Part shown: in pieces, positions 18,131-26,038 of the stretch
Position numbering within the stretch: position 1 is the first letter of the stretch
Layout: each line of letters starts with the position of its first letter
Origin: Euryarchaeota archaeon UBA443
GTDB taxonomy: Archaea; Thermoplasmatota; Poseidoniia; Poseidoniales; Poseidoniaceae
Assembly (NCBI GenBank): GCA_002499195.1
Contig: DAKS01000039.1
Coordinates: forward strand, 1 to 64,000
Length of the DNA: 64,000 nt
Reading direction: 5' to 3'
Notes under the pieces: model-generated
Databases searched by the model: none
The model's input: only the letters and a program-made list of their open reading frames with translations
What the model was told of the DNA's origin: nothing
Made by a program: the position numbers and the translations under genes

Positions 18131-18979
18131 TCAGTCTTCTTTGTTGTCTTCTGCTTCTTCTTCGCCTTTGTCGTCTTCAGAGTCCTTCTCAGCGACCTTG
18201 GCTTCACGAGCCTTCGCTTTTTCTTCTACACGCTTAGCATACTTTTCACCAAACTGACTCATGCTTTCCAGACGTGCACGGAAACCGGATGTTGCTTTCT
18301 CTTCAGGTATATAGCGAACGAGATAGGTTCCGAACATCAAATCAAACAGTCCTTGGTTTAGATCACTGTTACGGGAGAACTGCCAATTTACAATCCATAG
18401 AATCATGAAAATTGCTCCTAGAGAAGTCGCGACAATTGGCCCTGTTCCACCATCGGATATCTTTCCAACTTGGGTGAAAATCAAAAGGAATCCAATCAGT
18501 GATAGGAGACCGATATTGTTTGCAAGCAGTGGATGGAGGAACATGGGCTTCGAACCATCTCCGCGGATGTTTCGAGTTGAAGAAGTAAATTGACCAAGAT
18601 TTCGTCCTGTGTTAAATGGTAGGAATATCGAATTGAACGCCCAAACAGCAAAAGCAGCAATTAAAACAATCGTCCCGGCAACTCCTCCATTTCCTGCACC
18701 GCCACCATATGCGTTTAGGAATACAGCAGTAATGATCAACGAGAAATTAACAGTGAAATTGACCCACCAAGAAATGATACGACTCAACTTTGGAGCGATT
18801 TCGAATTCATCTGAAAGGCTAGCAGGACGAGGTTTCTTTTCCTTCTTTTTCTTTTCTTTTTTGGCCTTTACCGGCGCTGCCTTAGCCACCTTAGCGGCCT
18901 TAGCTGCCTTAGCTGCCTTTACAGGTTCTTTCTTAACGACCTCTTTTTCACTTGATTCAACTTTGTCGAGTAGTCCCAT
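18131..18979 (-). CDS. RDD-like membrane protein with Lys/Ala-repeat N-terminus
   Basis: A 282-residue protein in three parts. Residues 1-50 are very basic and low in complexity, with KAAKAAKAAKVAKAA followed by KKEKKKKEKK, recalling histone-H1-like tails. Residues about 60-215 hold four hydrophobic segments; FNTGRNLGQFTSSTRNIRGDG between them resembles the GxxxGK...DG region of RDD-family membrane proteins. The C-terminus is a charged helix rich in Lys, Glu and Ala. I regard RDD membership as plausible, not certain. The strong GAGGCGAG Shine-Dalgarno lies before the ATG. It follows the Pro-rich protein by 13 bases, so both may act together. Confidence 0.65.
   Translation of the reverse strand: MGLLDKVESSEKEVVKKEPVKAAKAAKAAKVAKAAPVKAKKEKKKKEKKPRPASLSDEFEIAPKLSRIISWWVNFTVNFSLIITAVFLNAYGGGAGNGGVAGTIVLIAAFAVWAFNSIFLPFNTGRNLGQFTSSTRNIRGDGSKPMFLHPLLANNIGLLSLIGFLLIFTQVGKISDGGTGPIVATSLGAIFMILWIVNWQFSRNSDLNQGLFDLMFGTYLVRYIPEEKATSGFRARLESMSQFGEKYAKRVEEKAKAREAKVAEKDSEDDKGEEEAEDNKED
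18877..18921 (-). repeat. Five tandem 9-nt units coding for Ala-Lys repeats
   Basis: Five consecutive 9-base units of the form ctgccttag on the plus strand encode the KAAKAAKAA stretch of the RDD-like protein. This is a coding microsatellite-like array that could expand or contract in frame. Confidence 0.7.
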
Positions 18980-18992
18980 TTTCTCGCCTCAT

Positions 18993-19943
18993 TCATGTGT
19001 ACATTTCTGAAATTTGTTTGTATATTGCAAAGTCGCCTGACTCAACAAAAGCATTGATCGATGCATCTGGCATGTTGGCTAGTTGCTCATCTATGATAGT
19101 GAAAAATTGTCCCCGGCGTTCATCATCGATTGCTGATGGATCTACTCCAACCTCTTTGAAGAGTTCAAAATCATCCGAAGCAAGGAAAGACTGAATTGCA
19201 TCTTCGGGCAGTTCATCACCGAGTAAATCATTGACTATGGTGAAGAATTGTGAGAACAGAGTATCAGCCTCATCGAGGCTTGTTTCTTCAAGTTCTTCAG
19301 TAGATTCTTCCTCTTCTTCATCATTTGAAGGGGCTTCTTGAGTGGGTTCAGGTTGAATCATCAGAGAGCGGCGCTCAGCCATAAGTTCCTCAAGCTGAGG
19401 GACGAGAACTCGAAGAGTGTCTTTGTCACCTGCTGCTTTTGCCGCTTTGTATTGCGGTTTTAGTTCACGAAGCATATTTTCAACCTCCGTTAGTCGGTCA
19501 GGTTCTTCTTCATCAAGTAATTCTACAACAGGAGCGCCGCGAGCCTCATTCAGTGCCTCTTCACGTTCCTTTTTTCTCAGCACAATAATATCACGGTCTA
19601 GTTCGTGGCCAAAGCGATCTGAATATCGATCGAGAAGCGAACCGGATTCACCAGTTCCTAAGCGATCGATTGCGCCGTAAATTTGTGGCAGTGGTTTTGC
19701 TGAACGTTTAGCCCAAAGATCTCCGTATTCATTGGATGGCTCCTCTGCTTCCGAAGGCGCAGGAGGTTGTTCAAGTGGTATTGGGGTAGGCGCTGGTGGC
19801 AATTCTGGTTGAGGCAATGGCGCGGGAACTGGAGCATCTGGCAATGGAGGTAAAGGCGCTCCAGGTAGGGGCGGCATACCGGGTAATGGAGGCAATGGTG
19901 AAGGCGGAGTTTGTGGCGATTTGTTCTTTTTCCGACGTCGCAT
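18993..19943 (-). CDS. Proline-rich protein with a duplicated C-terminal helical module
   Basis: Not recognised as a known family. The 316 residues begin with a basic MRRRKKNK, then a Pro-rich tract (about 9-65, with PPLPG-type units). A charged helical middle follows (about 95-200), then an acidic stretch EEEEESTEELEE. The C-terminus holds two copies of a roughly 40-residue module: FFTIVNDLLGDELPEDAIQ...SDDFELFK (about 230-268) and FFTIIDEQLANMPDASINA...SGDFAIYK (about 279-309). No signal peptide or membrane segment is visible. GAGGTGAG lies before the ATG. It precedes the RDD-like membrane protein in a probable operon. A scaffold role is only a guess from the Pro-rich and paired modules. 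Confidence 0.75.
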   Translation of the reverse strand: MRRRKKNKSPQTPPSPLPPLPGMPPLPGAPLPPLPDAPVPAPLPQPELPPAPTPIPLEQPPAPSEAEEPSNEYGDLWAKRSAKPLPQIYGAIDRLGTGESGSLLDRYSDRFGHELDRDIIVLRKKEREEALNEARGAPVVELLDEEEPDRLTEVENMLRELKPQYKAAKAAGDKDTLRVLVPQLEELMAERRSLMIQPEPTQEAPSNDEEEEESTEELEETSLDEADTLFSQFFTIVNDLLGDELPEDAIQSFLASDDFELFKEVGVDPSAIDDERRGQFFTIIDEQLANMPDASINAFVESGDFAIYKQISEMYT

Positions 19944-20027
19944 TTACTCACCTCTATTCTGACTGGATGCCATTCTACCCTTGAACCTTACCACAATTAG
20001 AACATGAAAATGTGCATCTTAGAACAC

Positions 20028-21233
20028 TCATTGCTGGACCATTCTTCCCCATCCCTTTAGGCTAAGGAATGTTGCAGCTGATTCTGAAACATGGAGCCTA
20101 TCTCCAACAGATACATCATGCTGCTCATCACCAAAACGGAGTATTGCATCATCAACCACAATCTCTACATCGATTGATTTTTCCTTACCAAACACAAATG
20201 CTTCACTTAAAGCATCAAACGGATTAGAACCATCACTGTCCAGCCTCTGGAGAGGGAACTCAGTGACCCGCATACCTGTTTTTCCATGAAGAGAAGTGGG
20301 CCAACGTATTTGTCGACGAACATCAATGGTGACAACCTCATCGGTTTCACCTGCTGCTCCTAGTACGATTGATGCATCCGACTTAACAAGGTCAAGAAAC
20401 AATCCTTGATGAGCTCCTAATCGCGAAATTTGCCCATTTGTAATAGATTCACGGCGATCCTCATGAAGAAACATATTCGCTAACTTTTGTATGCTCGCAG
20501 GGCCCTTGCCGGGCTTTCCTTCACGCCGAAGGTTTTCCTTCAAACCAAGGTGCAGATCCTTCATAATTTTTGATGATCCATCCTCTTCTTGTGCGATAAG
20601 AACAAGTTTGTCGATCAAAGTAGGAATCTGATTTCGAATCCTCTTTGTCCAGCCATTTGCGCTAGAATCGTTCAACCTCGTTAAACCGCCATGAACATCG
20701 ACACCTTCGCCACGGATATGTGAGACCAATTCACGTCTTGCTTCAGAATCTAAATGGAACAATGATGGGTCGCGGTAATGCAAGTGGAACCCGCGATGAC
20801 CAGAAAAGGTCACCTGTAAAAATGAGTCATCGAATCCAAACTCAGGTTCAAGAAAGTCATTCCATAGTGAGTGGGCTTGGTCTCGTATAACATCCAACAT
20901 TGCAGGGAAATCACGATCTGTTACGCCGGGAAGGTGATCGCCATCTAGATCGAAAATAAGATCAGCCCCCTGCCACATTTTGTCGTCCATTTTCAATTCA
21001 TACGGCTTTTGCCAATATGCTGTAGAATAGAAGCATGAATGCATAGCTCGTTCTGACAAAAACTGTCTCAAGTCCTGCTCATTTCTAAATGACTTATGGC
21101 GCAGTGGAGGAGCACCCCCGAATGGAATGAACATCCATTCACGTTTTGGCATTCTAGGAGGCCGCCAAAATGTGGAATTACGATAATATTGGCCAAACCG
21201 ATGCGCAAAACGTGCCCATCCTGATGAAGCCAT
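20028..21233 (-). CDS. priS: DNA primase small (catalytic) subunit PriS
   Basis: Catalytic subunit of the archaeal/eukaryotic primase, which makes RNA (and in archaea also DNA) primers. In its 401 residues the catalytic acidic motif DLDGDH is at 95-100, and the SGHRGFHLHY motif at about 144-153 supplies nucleotide-binding residues. GEGVDVHGGLTR follows at about 175. The zinc-binding motif commonly found in PriS is not obvious here. It lies downstream of the small zinc protein and the DOHH-like gene on the same strand. PriL is not in the window. Confidence 0.93.
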   Translation of the reverse strand: MASSGWARFAHRFGQYYRNSTFWRPPRMPKREWMFIPFGGAPPLRHKSFRNEQDLRQFLSERAMHSCFYSTAYWQKPYELKMDDKMWQGADLIFDLDGDHLPGVTDRDFPAMLDVIRDQAHSLWNDFLEPEFGFDDSFLQVTFSGHRGFHLHYRDPSLFHLDSEARRELVSHIRGEGVDVHGGLTRLNDSSANGWTKRIRNQIPTLIDKLVLIAQEEDGSSKIMKDLHLGLKENLRREGKPGKGPASIQKLANMFLHEDRRESITNGQISRLGAHQGLFLDLVKSDASIVLGAAGETDEVVTIDVRRQIRWPTSLHGKTGMRVTEFPLQRLDSDGSNPFDALSEAFVFGKEKSIDVEIVVDDAILRFGDEQHDVSVGDRLHVSESAATFLSLKGWGRMVQQ

Positions 21234-21269
21234 GAGGAAGCCTAGCGTTGACAGTTCTTGAACGCAACC

Positions 21270-21479
21270 CTAATCGTTCTTCATGTAGAATTTTTGTTCT
21301 GTTTCTCCAACAACAGTAACCGTGTCTGCGCCGGTTATTGCAACATAATGATCCCAACAGTAGTAATGCTGGTTATGGACCATAGCAGACCCGAAGGTAA
21401 GGCGAATACCGCACTCATGACATCTAGGACCAATCTCTCCATTTGGCGCTTGTGCGAGTTGAACATGTTCTTGCGGCAT
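21270..21479 (-). CDS. Small Cys/His protein, probable zinc finger
   Basis: A 69-residue protein with Cys20, Cys23, His35, His38, Cys41 and His44, spaced like a treble-clef or half-LIM zinc site (CHEC, then NQHYYCWDH). The remainder is short beta-rich sequence ending FYMKND. No family assignment. It lies 36 bases before priS and 57 bases after the DOHH-like gene, all on one strand, so it is probably part of the same transcript. It may be an accessory factor of primase, but only proximity supports that. Confidence 0.65.
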   Translation of the reverse strand: MPQEHVQLAQAPNGEIGPRCHECGIRLTFGSAMVHNQHYYCWDHYVAITGADTVTVVGETEQKFYMKND

Positions 21480-21536
21480 CTTCTCACCTGATTGTTGCTA
21501 AAGGTCTCGGTTCTAAAATGTCGTGATGATTTCTTA

Positions 21537-22007
21537 TCATTGAGGTACAGAACTATTGCTTACCCAATCAAGCAAATCAAGGGCGACTTCACAAGATTCA
21601 CTAACCTCGATGTGCTCATCATTGAGGTATTTCTTCAAGACTGGAATCGCTTCGACATTGCCGATTGCTCCGAGTGCTTCAGCAGCTTCATGGCGAACCA
21701 TGACATGCTCGCTTGAATCGGAAAGAATCCTTACGAGAGTAGGAATCGCTTCATCCATTTGCATCTGCCCAAGAACATAAGCCAACTCATGTCGAAGAAG
21801 AGCACTTTGTGAATCGAATGCCTCGCACAGAACTAAGCAAGATTCTGTACTTCTAATATTTCGTAACTTAAACACGGAGCGCATGCGTTGAAACATCTTC
21901 TGATTTTCATCAAGGAGTATTTCTCTAAGTGTTTCCAACTTAGATGATTCTGAAGCAGGTGCTGGATCAACGGAACCATATTCACTCGATTCAGGTCGTC
22001 GATTCAT
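21537..22007 (-). CDS. Half-length deoxyhypusine-hydroxylase-like HEAT protein
   Basis: A 156-residue HEAT-repeat protein closely resembling one half of eukaryotic deoxyhypusine hydroxylase (DOHH), the di-iron enzyme completing hypusine on eIF5A. It has His73-Glu74 in LLRHELAYVLGQMQ and His106-Glu107 in MVRHEAAEALGAIG. The 33-residue spacing equals that of each HE pair in human DOHH (56/89 and 207/240, from memory). The tail ESCEVALDLL and the leader SVDPAPASE match, as I recall, the C-terminal half and interdomain linker of the human enzyme. Full-length DOHH has two such halves and four HE motifs, so this protein would need to dimerise. GGAG lies before the ATG; mqnD ends 5 bases upstream. 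The alternative is a generic PBS-lyase-type HEAT protein, which the motif-by-motif match makes less likely. Confidence 0.8.
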   Translation of the reverse strand: MNRRPESSEYGSVDPAPASESSKLETLREILLDENQKMFQRMRSVFKLRNIRSTESCLVLCEAFDSQSALLRHELAYVLGQMQMDEAIPTLVRILSDSSEHVMVRHEAAEALGAIGNVEAIPVLKKYLNDEHIEVSESCEVALDLLDWVSNSSVPQ

Positions 22008-22012
22008 ACCTA

Positions 22013-22894
22013 TTACTCCAAAGCGCCGATGAATGCCATACTTTCGACATCGAAATCTTCGCGAATCATCCCTAACCCTTGGCCTTCTTTGAGAAACTGT
22101 CGAATCGATGAACGACCGTCTGTTTTGTAATCAATGGTTCGTTCGTTAACGTACATTGTAACAAATTTCTGATTTGTTTCATCATCTATTCCACGACCCC
22201 ATGCTTTTGCAAACTCAAGTGCTTCTTCAGGATGCTTAATCGAATGTTCGATACTCATCTTGGTGTACATAGTGATATCCTCCATAACCTGTTGTCCGAG
22301 ATCTCTACGAACAACATTACCGCCGAGTGGCATAGGCCAACCATCAGTACGTTCATTCCACCATATGCCAAGATCGATAAGGACATTCAAATCATGCTCG
22401 ACATATGTCAATTGTCCTTCATGTATAATCAAACCACATCGGTATGTGTCATCAAGAATCCTAGGTATGATTTCATCAAATGGGACTACCTCTACGTTGA
22501 CATTTCCCCAAGCTAAACGAAGGCCGAGATAGGCAGATGTTTTCAAGCCCGGGATAGCAATGGTCGATGATTTAGCATCTTCGAGAGTCAATCCTTTTTT
22601 TGCAACAATCATAGGACCATAGCCTTCTCCCATCGAAGCACCACAATTCATGAGAGCATAATCTTCAGCGATGTCTGGGTACGCGTGGATTGATACCGCG
22701 GACACTTCAAGTTCACGATTCATAGCACGATGATTGAGTGTCTCGATATCTTGTAATTCGTGAACAAAGTTGTAACCAGGAGTGGGAAATGCGTTTGTTG
22801 TCATAGCATGAAACATGAATGCATCATCGGGATCGGGAGAGTGTCCAATGCGGACGATGAGATTACCATCGTCATCTCGTGGTAGATTGGCCAT
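22013..22894 (-). CDS. mqnD: 1,4-dihydroxy-6-naphthoate synthase (MqnD)
   Basis: Splits cyclic dehypoxanthine futalosine to give 1,4-dihydroxy-6-naphthoate in the futalosine route to menaquinone. The 293-residue protein has a periplasmic-binding-protein-like fold. The N-terminal motif is GHSPDPDDAFMFHA, a variant of the SPCPNDTF motif of other MqnD proteins. Further blocks are DIETLNHRAMN, GEGYGPMIVAKKG, GLIIHEGQLTY and DLGIWWNERTDGWPMPLGG. I start at ATG 22894 (MANLPRDD), since the upstream in-frame ATGs (to 22954) add non-conserved residues reaching into the promoter of the divergent gene. The HIHEGQ-type block and DLGxWW distinguish it from MqnA, which is encoded 2.3 kb away. Confidence 0.9.
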   Translation of the reverse strand: MANLPRDDDGNLIVRIGHSPDPDDAFMFHAMTTNAFPTPGYNFVHELQDIETLNHRAMNRELEVSAVSIHAYPDIAEDYALMNCGASMGEGYGPMIVAKKGLTLEDAKSSTIAIPGLKTSAYLGLRLAWGNVNVEVVPFDEIIPRILDDTYRCGLIIHEGQLTYVEHDLNVLIDLGIWWNERTDGWPMPLGGNVVRRDLGQQVMEDITMYTKMSIEHSIKHPEEALEFAKAWGRGIDDETNQKFVTMYVNERTIDYKTDGRSSIRQFLKEGQGLGMIREDFDVESMAFIGALE

Positions 22895-22969
22895 AATACT
22901 TCCAAGAACATTCCCTTCAAGAACCAACCGCATCATTTTAGAAACAAAAATCACTCAGTTAACGGATTG

Positions 22970-22977
22970 TTTATGTA
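22970..22977 (+). promoter_or_regulatory. TATA-like element of the beta-propeller protein gene
   Basis: TTTATGTA is centred about 25 bases before the ATG at 22999, the spacing expected for a leaderless archaeal transcript, and argues against the GTG at 22993. It is flanked by two GTTAAC sites (22958-22963 and 22981-22986). Confidence 0.5.
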
Positions 22978-22998
22978 ATTGTTAACATAGTTGTGTAC

Positions 22999-25239
22999 AT
23001 GGAAACCGGGACTCGGTTCAGAAGCACCCTCGTGTTCCTTGTTGTTTCCGTAACAATGTTCAGTTCAGTCAGCGCTTCATCTAGTACTGGATTGTTTTTT
23101 CTGGAAGGGATTGAAGTCGATGATGCGGATTCGGGAATAAGAACAATTGAAATTGATGCGGATGGGAATATTTTTGCTTCTTTTGGTTCAACTTTGTACA
23201 AACTATCAGCCTTAGGTTCAATCCTAGAAGAGAGATCATTCTCCACCGAAATTTCTGCAACATCTTTATCGCCAGATTTCACAAAATTAGCACTCACATT
23301 GCGTTCCGGTGCAAGTGGTGAAGATTCTGTTTTTTTGCTGTCAACAGGGGATTTGAGTACACTCGTATCAAATGATGTAACGCGTACAAACGCACACCTT
23401 CTTGAATGGTCATCGAACGGTGCTAAACTCTATTCGAATGCACCCGATGCTGGAATTTTGCAATTAAATCGTGAAACTTTGACTCAAGAAACGTCTTATG
23501 TCGGAAATCATAGCGGGGAGATGGCATGTTTTGATGTTTCAGAGTCTAGTGGTTCTGTCCTTACAGCCGATGAGAATGGATTGATTCAGTTGTGGAACAG
23601 TGCTGGTGATGTGCTGCAACAAGAAATTCTTCTTCAATCGATAATTCATGATTGTAAAATAGGTGACAACGATGAATATTTTTCTATTTCAACTCCTGAT
23701 AATGGAATCCGTAAATGGACCTTTACTGGCTCAGAATTGAAACCAATTGATATTGATGATGCTATACATTTCGAATTGGCTCCAAGTCCAAATGTTATCA
23801 TTGTTCACAAGGATTCCCCAACGCAGCACATCCTTGTTTATGATTATCTAAATGAACAAATCATCGACCAAGTTGAAATGTTTCACAATTTTGATGATTA
23901 TGAGCTTGTATTTGATGATGCGGATAATATTGAGAATATTTTTACTAATTCAAAGGTTGATTATGTAGTAAAGTATGGGACAGAAGTTCATCGAATAGGA
24001 GTAGGTCAATCAGGAATCGATACCGATGGCGATGAGATTCCTGATTCGCTTGATAATGATGACGATGGCGATGGAATCGAAGATAATTGGGATCTAAACT
24101 GTGAAGACATAGGGATATCATGTGAATTGTTACCTGATGAGAATTATATTCGAAGCATAGACGTTGAAATCAATTCCACACATATTGTTGTAAAACAATC
24201 ATTTACACTCAACAAAAAACATTCGACCACCATAAGGGATTTATCACGCTATTCAATGGATACGGACATCAAACTCATCGAAGCCGAAGCACAGTTGTTT
24301 GCGGATTCAATTTGCGGTAATATGAATGAAGCACAGCTTGCCAACTCAATCTCTTCGACGATAAACTTCGGTAATGCGACATTGGATTTTGTCAATTTAT
24401 ACTGTTCAATTGAGGATGGAATGGTCCTCTACTCTGCGAGTGATGGGACATCTCATATCCGTTATTCTGTATCCGTGACATATCGTTTTGATTCCAGTCA
24501 ATCACTGAATGGGATCGTACTTCAAGTGCAGAATAATCGCTTCCATTCCGACGGTAGCATGACTGAATTGAGTGAACAACACCCGCTCTCCATTAGAGTG
24601 CACGGTGATGAAATTAGCACTCTAGAATATGTCCCTTGGCACATTCAGGAACAACAAGTATCCTTTACGCTTAGCACAAAGGGAGGAAATTCTGAATCAC
24701 TAGATCCATCATCCATTATTTCTTCACCAATCGTAATCGCCATTGGCATAATTGGAATTGGAGGATTTTTATTAGTCGGAATTTTCCTTTTCAAGCGACA
24801 ATCTGAACGGGATAGTTACGATATTACTCTAGATGAAGAGGAAGATGAAGAGGAAGATGAATATTTAGATGAGGAATACGAAGATTATGATTCCGTCGAA
24901 GAAGAGGAAATCGAGGAGGAAGAAATTTCTGAACCGTCGAAACGTAGACCTCCGCCTCGTCGAAGGAAAAAACAAACGTCTAGTAAGCGTGTTCCAGTTC
25001 AAAGTAAAGAAGTAAATCAAGCTCAACAACTTCTTCAGGAATCCTCTAATGAAGTTGTTCGCAAGCGTAGAGCACGCCGTTCCGATTCTACTGTTAAAAG
25101 CAAGCGACGGAAATTAAGTGATGTTCAGAGCGTTGATTCTCAACCTCGAAAGCGTCGAGCGGTGAAGCGCAAGAGCCAATCCGATGATCAAATGGACGAA
25201 ACGCTGAAACGATTCGTTTCTGAATCACCAGAGGAATGA
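22999..25239 (+). CDS. Membrane-anchored surface protein: beta-propeller, Asp-rich repeats, charged tail
   Basis: A 746-residue type I membrane protein of unknown function. A signal peptide (FRSTLVFLVVSVTMFSSVSA) leads into a WD40-like propeller (about 35-330; for example VLTADENGLIQLWNSAG). A calcium-binding thrombospondin-3-like stretch DTDGDEIPDSLDNDDDGDG lies at about 336-354. A beta-rich domain follows to about 570, then one transmembrane helix (IVIAIGIIGIGGFLLVGIFLF, about 576-596). The cytoplasmic tail is very acidic first (EEEDEEEDEYLDEEYEDYD) and then very basic (RRPPPRRRKKQ, RKRRARRSD), a striking bipolar composition. It separates mqnD from mqnA-mqnE and overlaps mqnA by 15 bases. 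A sensor or adhesion role is a guess. Confidence 0.8.
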   Translation: METGTRFRSTLVFLVVSVTMFSSVSASSSTGLFFLEGIEVDDADSGIRTIEIDADGNIFASFGSTLYKLSALGSILEERSFSTEISATSLSPDFTKLALTLRSGASGEDSVFLLSTGDLSTLVSNDVTRTNAHLLEWSSNGAKLYSNAPDAGILQLNRETLTQETSYVGNHSGEMACFDVSESSGSVLTADENGLIQLWNSAGDVLQQEILLQSIIHDCKIGDNDEYFSISTPDNGIRKWTFTGSELKPIDIDDAIHFELAPSPNVIIVHKDSPTQHILVYDYLNEQIIDQVEMFHNFDDYELVFDDADNIENIFTNSKVDYVVKYGTEVHRIGVGQSGIDTDGDEIPDSLDNDDDGDGIEDNWDLNCEDIGISCELLPDENYIRSIDVEINSTHIVVKQSFTLNKKHSTTIRDLSRYSMDTDIKLIEAEAQLFADSICGNMNEAQLANSISSTINFGNATLDFVNLYCSIEDGMVLYSASDGTSHIRYSVSVTYRFDSSQSLNGIVLQVQNNRFHSDGSMTELSEQHPLSIRVHGDEISTLEYVPWHIQEQQVSFTLSTKGGNSESLDPSSIISSPIVIAIGIIGIGGFLLVGIFLFKRQSERDSYDITLDEEEDEEEDEYLDEEYEDYDSVEEEEIEEEEISEPSKRRPPPRRRKKQTSSKRVPVQSKEVNQAQQLLQESSNEVVRKRRARRSDSTVKSKRRKLSDVQSVDSQPRKRRAVKRKSQSDDQMDETLKRFVSESPEE

Positions 25240-26028
25240 TATTTCCTCATCCATATCACAACATCGCGTTAGATATTCTCGTAGTCCGGAAACATGTTGC
25301 TCGTCCAAACGATTGAACACTTCACCAAAGTATCGGTTCAATCGTTCCATCGACATGTCCGAATGAAGGTGGGCATGGAGCAGGACCTTCTCGCGAGTTA
25401 GAGGATCGTTCTCAAATAAATCAAGCCTTGATAGAAGTGCCTCATGAGCTGCTTTGACTGCTTCTAAAGGTGTATCCTTTCGAGCAGCAAAGACACCAAA
25501 AACCATTGGCTGTCCCGTCAATTCCAACCAGGCTTGACCGAGATCGAGGCGAACTAGGTCAGGATTTGTTTTTGCACGGTCTAGTGCACGGTCACCAATG
25601 AGTAGGGCACCATCACACCTCTCAAGCATTGTATCCATGTCAGGGCCCATTTCGACGGGCCGTGGGTCAATTCCTCGCTCCTTCAACAAGTACTTTAGCA
25701 ACGTTACTGAGGAGGAGGAGTCGGTTGGTAATGCAATATCTCGCATCTCCTCAAGAGGTCTGTTTCCAAAGACCAAAACACTCCCCACCTCTCCTTTGGA
25801 ACTGATTCCAATTTCAGGAACCAAAGTTAACTCATCATGATGTTTTGCAAAATCAGCGGCTGGTATAGGAGCCAATACACAATCTCGTCGTAAGAGATGA
25901 CCGGTTAGCCACGAAGGAGGAGCAGGTAAAACATGGAATGATTCGTCCAATCCTACAAAAAGTGGATCGCAGTTCATAAATGCAACGCGGCCAATTGTTT
26001 TCATCCATCGTGGAGTCTGTTTTAACAT
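25225..26028 (-). CDS. mqnA: Chorismate dehydratase (MqnA)
   Basis: Dehydrates chorismate to 3-enolpyruvylbenzoate, the committed step of the futalosine menaquinone pathway. The 267-residue protein has the family blocks GRVAFMNCDPLF near the start, a substrate-site Ser region GISSKGEVGSVLVFG, LPTDSSSSVTLLKYLL, CDGALLIGDRAL and LDLGQAWLELTGQPMVFGVFAARKD. It follows mqnE by 10 bases on the same strand. The start could be ATG 26028 or the internal ATG eight codons later. The 3' end overlaps the convergent propeller-protein gene, with a GAGGAA/TTCCTC inverted repeat across the two stops. Confidence 0.92.
   Translation of the reverse strand: MLKQTPRWMKTIGRVAFMNCDPLFVGLDESFHVLPAPPSWLTGHLLRRDCVLAPIPAADFAKHHDELTLVPEIGISSKGEVGSVLVFGNRPLEEMRDIALPTDSSSSVTLLKYLLKERGIDPRPVEMGPDMDTMLERCDGALLIGDRALDRAKTNPDLVRLDLGQAWLELTGQPMVFGVFAARKDTPLEAVKAAHEALLSRLDLFENDPLTREKVLLHAHLHSDMSMERLNRYFGEVFNRLDEQHVSGLREYLTRCCDMDEEISFLW
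25231..25248. terminator. Small inverted repeat across convergent stop codons
   Basis: GAGGAA, loop TGATAT, TTCCTC: a 6-bp stem sitting on the last codons of the propeller-protein gene and the 3' end of mqnA. It could limit read-through in both directions. Confidence 0.3.
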
Positions 26029-26038
26029 TCATTACACC

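Noticed and set aside
18877..18921. Tandem 9-nt repeat considered as a CRISPR-like or phase-variable array
   Set aside because: Units are contiguous, in frame, and code for Ala-Lys; no spacers, and 9-nt units cannot shift the frame.
18609..19010. 133-residue plus-strand frame with Ala- and Phe-rich hydrophobic runs
   Set aside because: It is the complement of the Lys/Ala-rich coding repeat of the RDD-like gene; the hydrophobicity is an artefact of the opposite strand.
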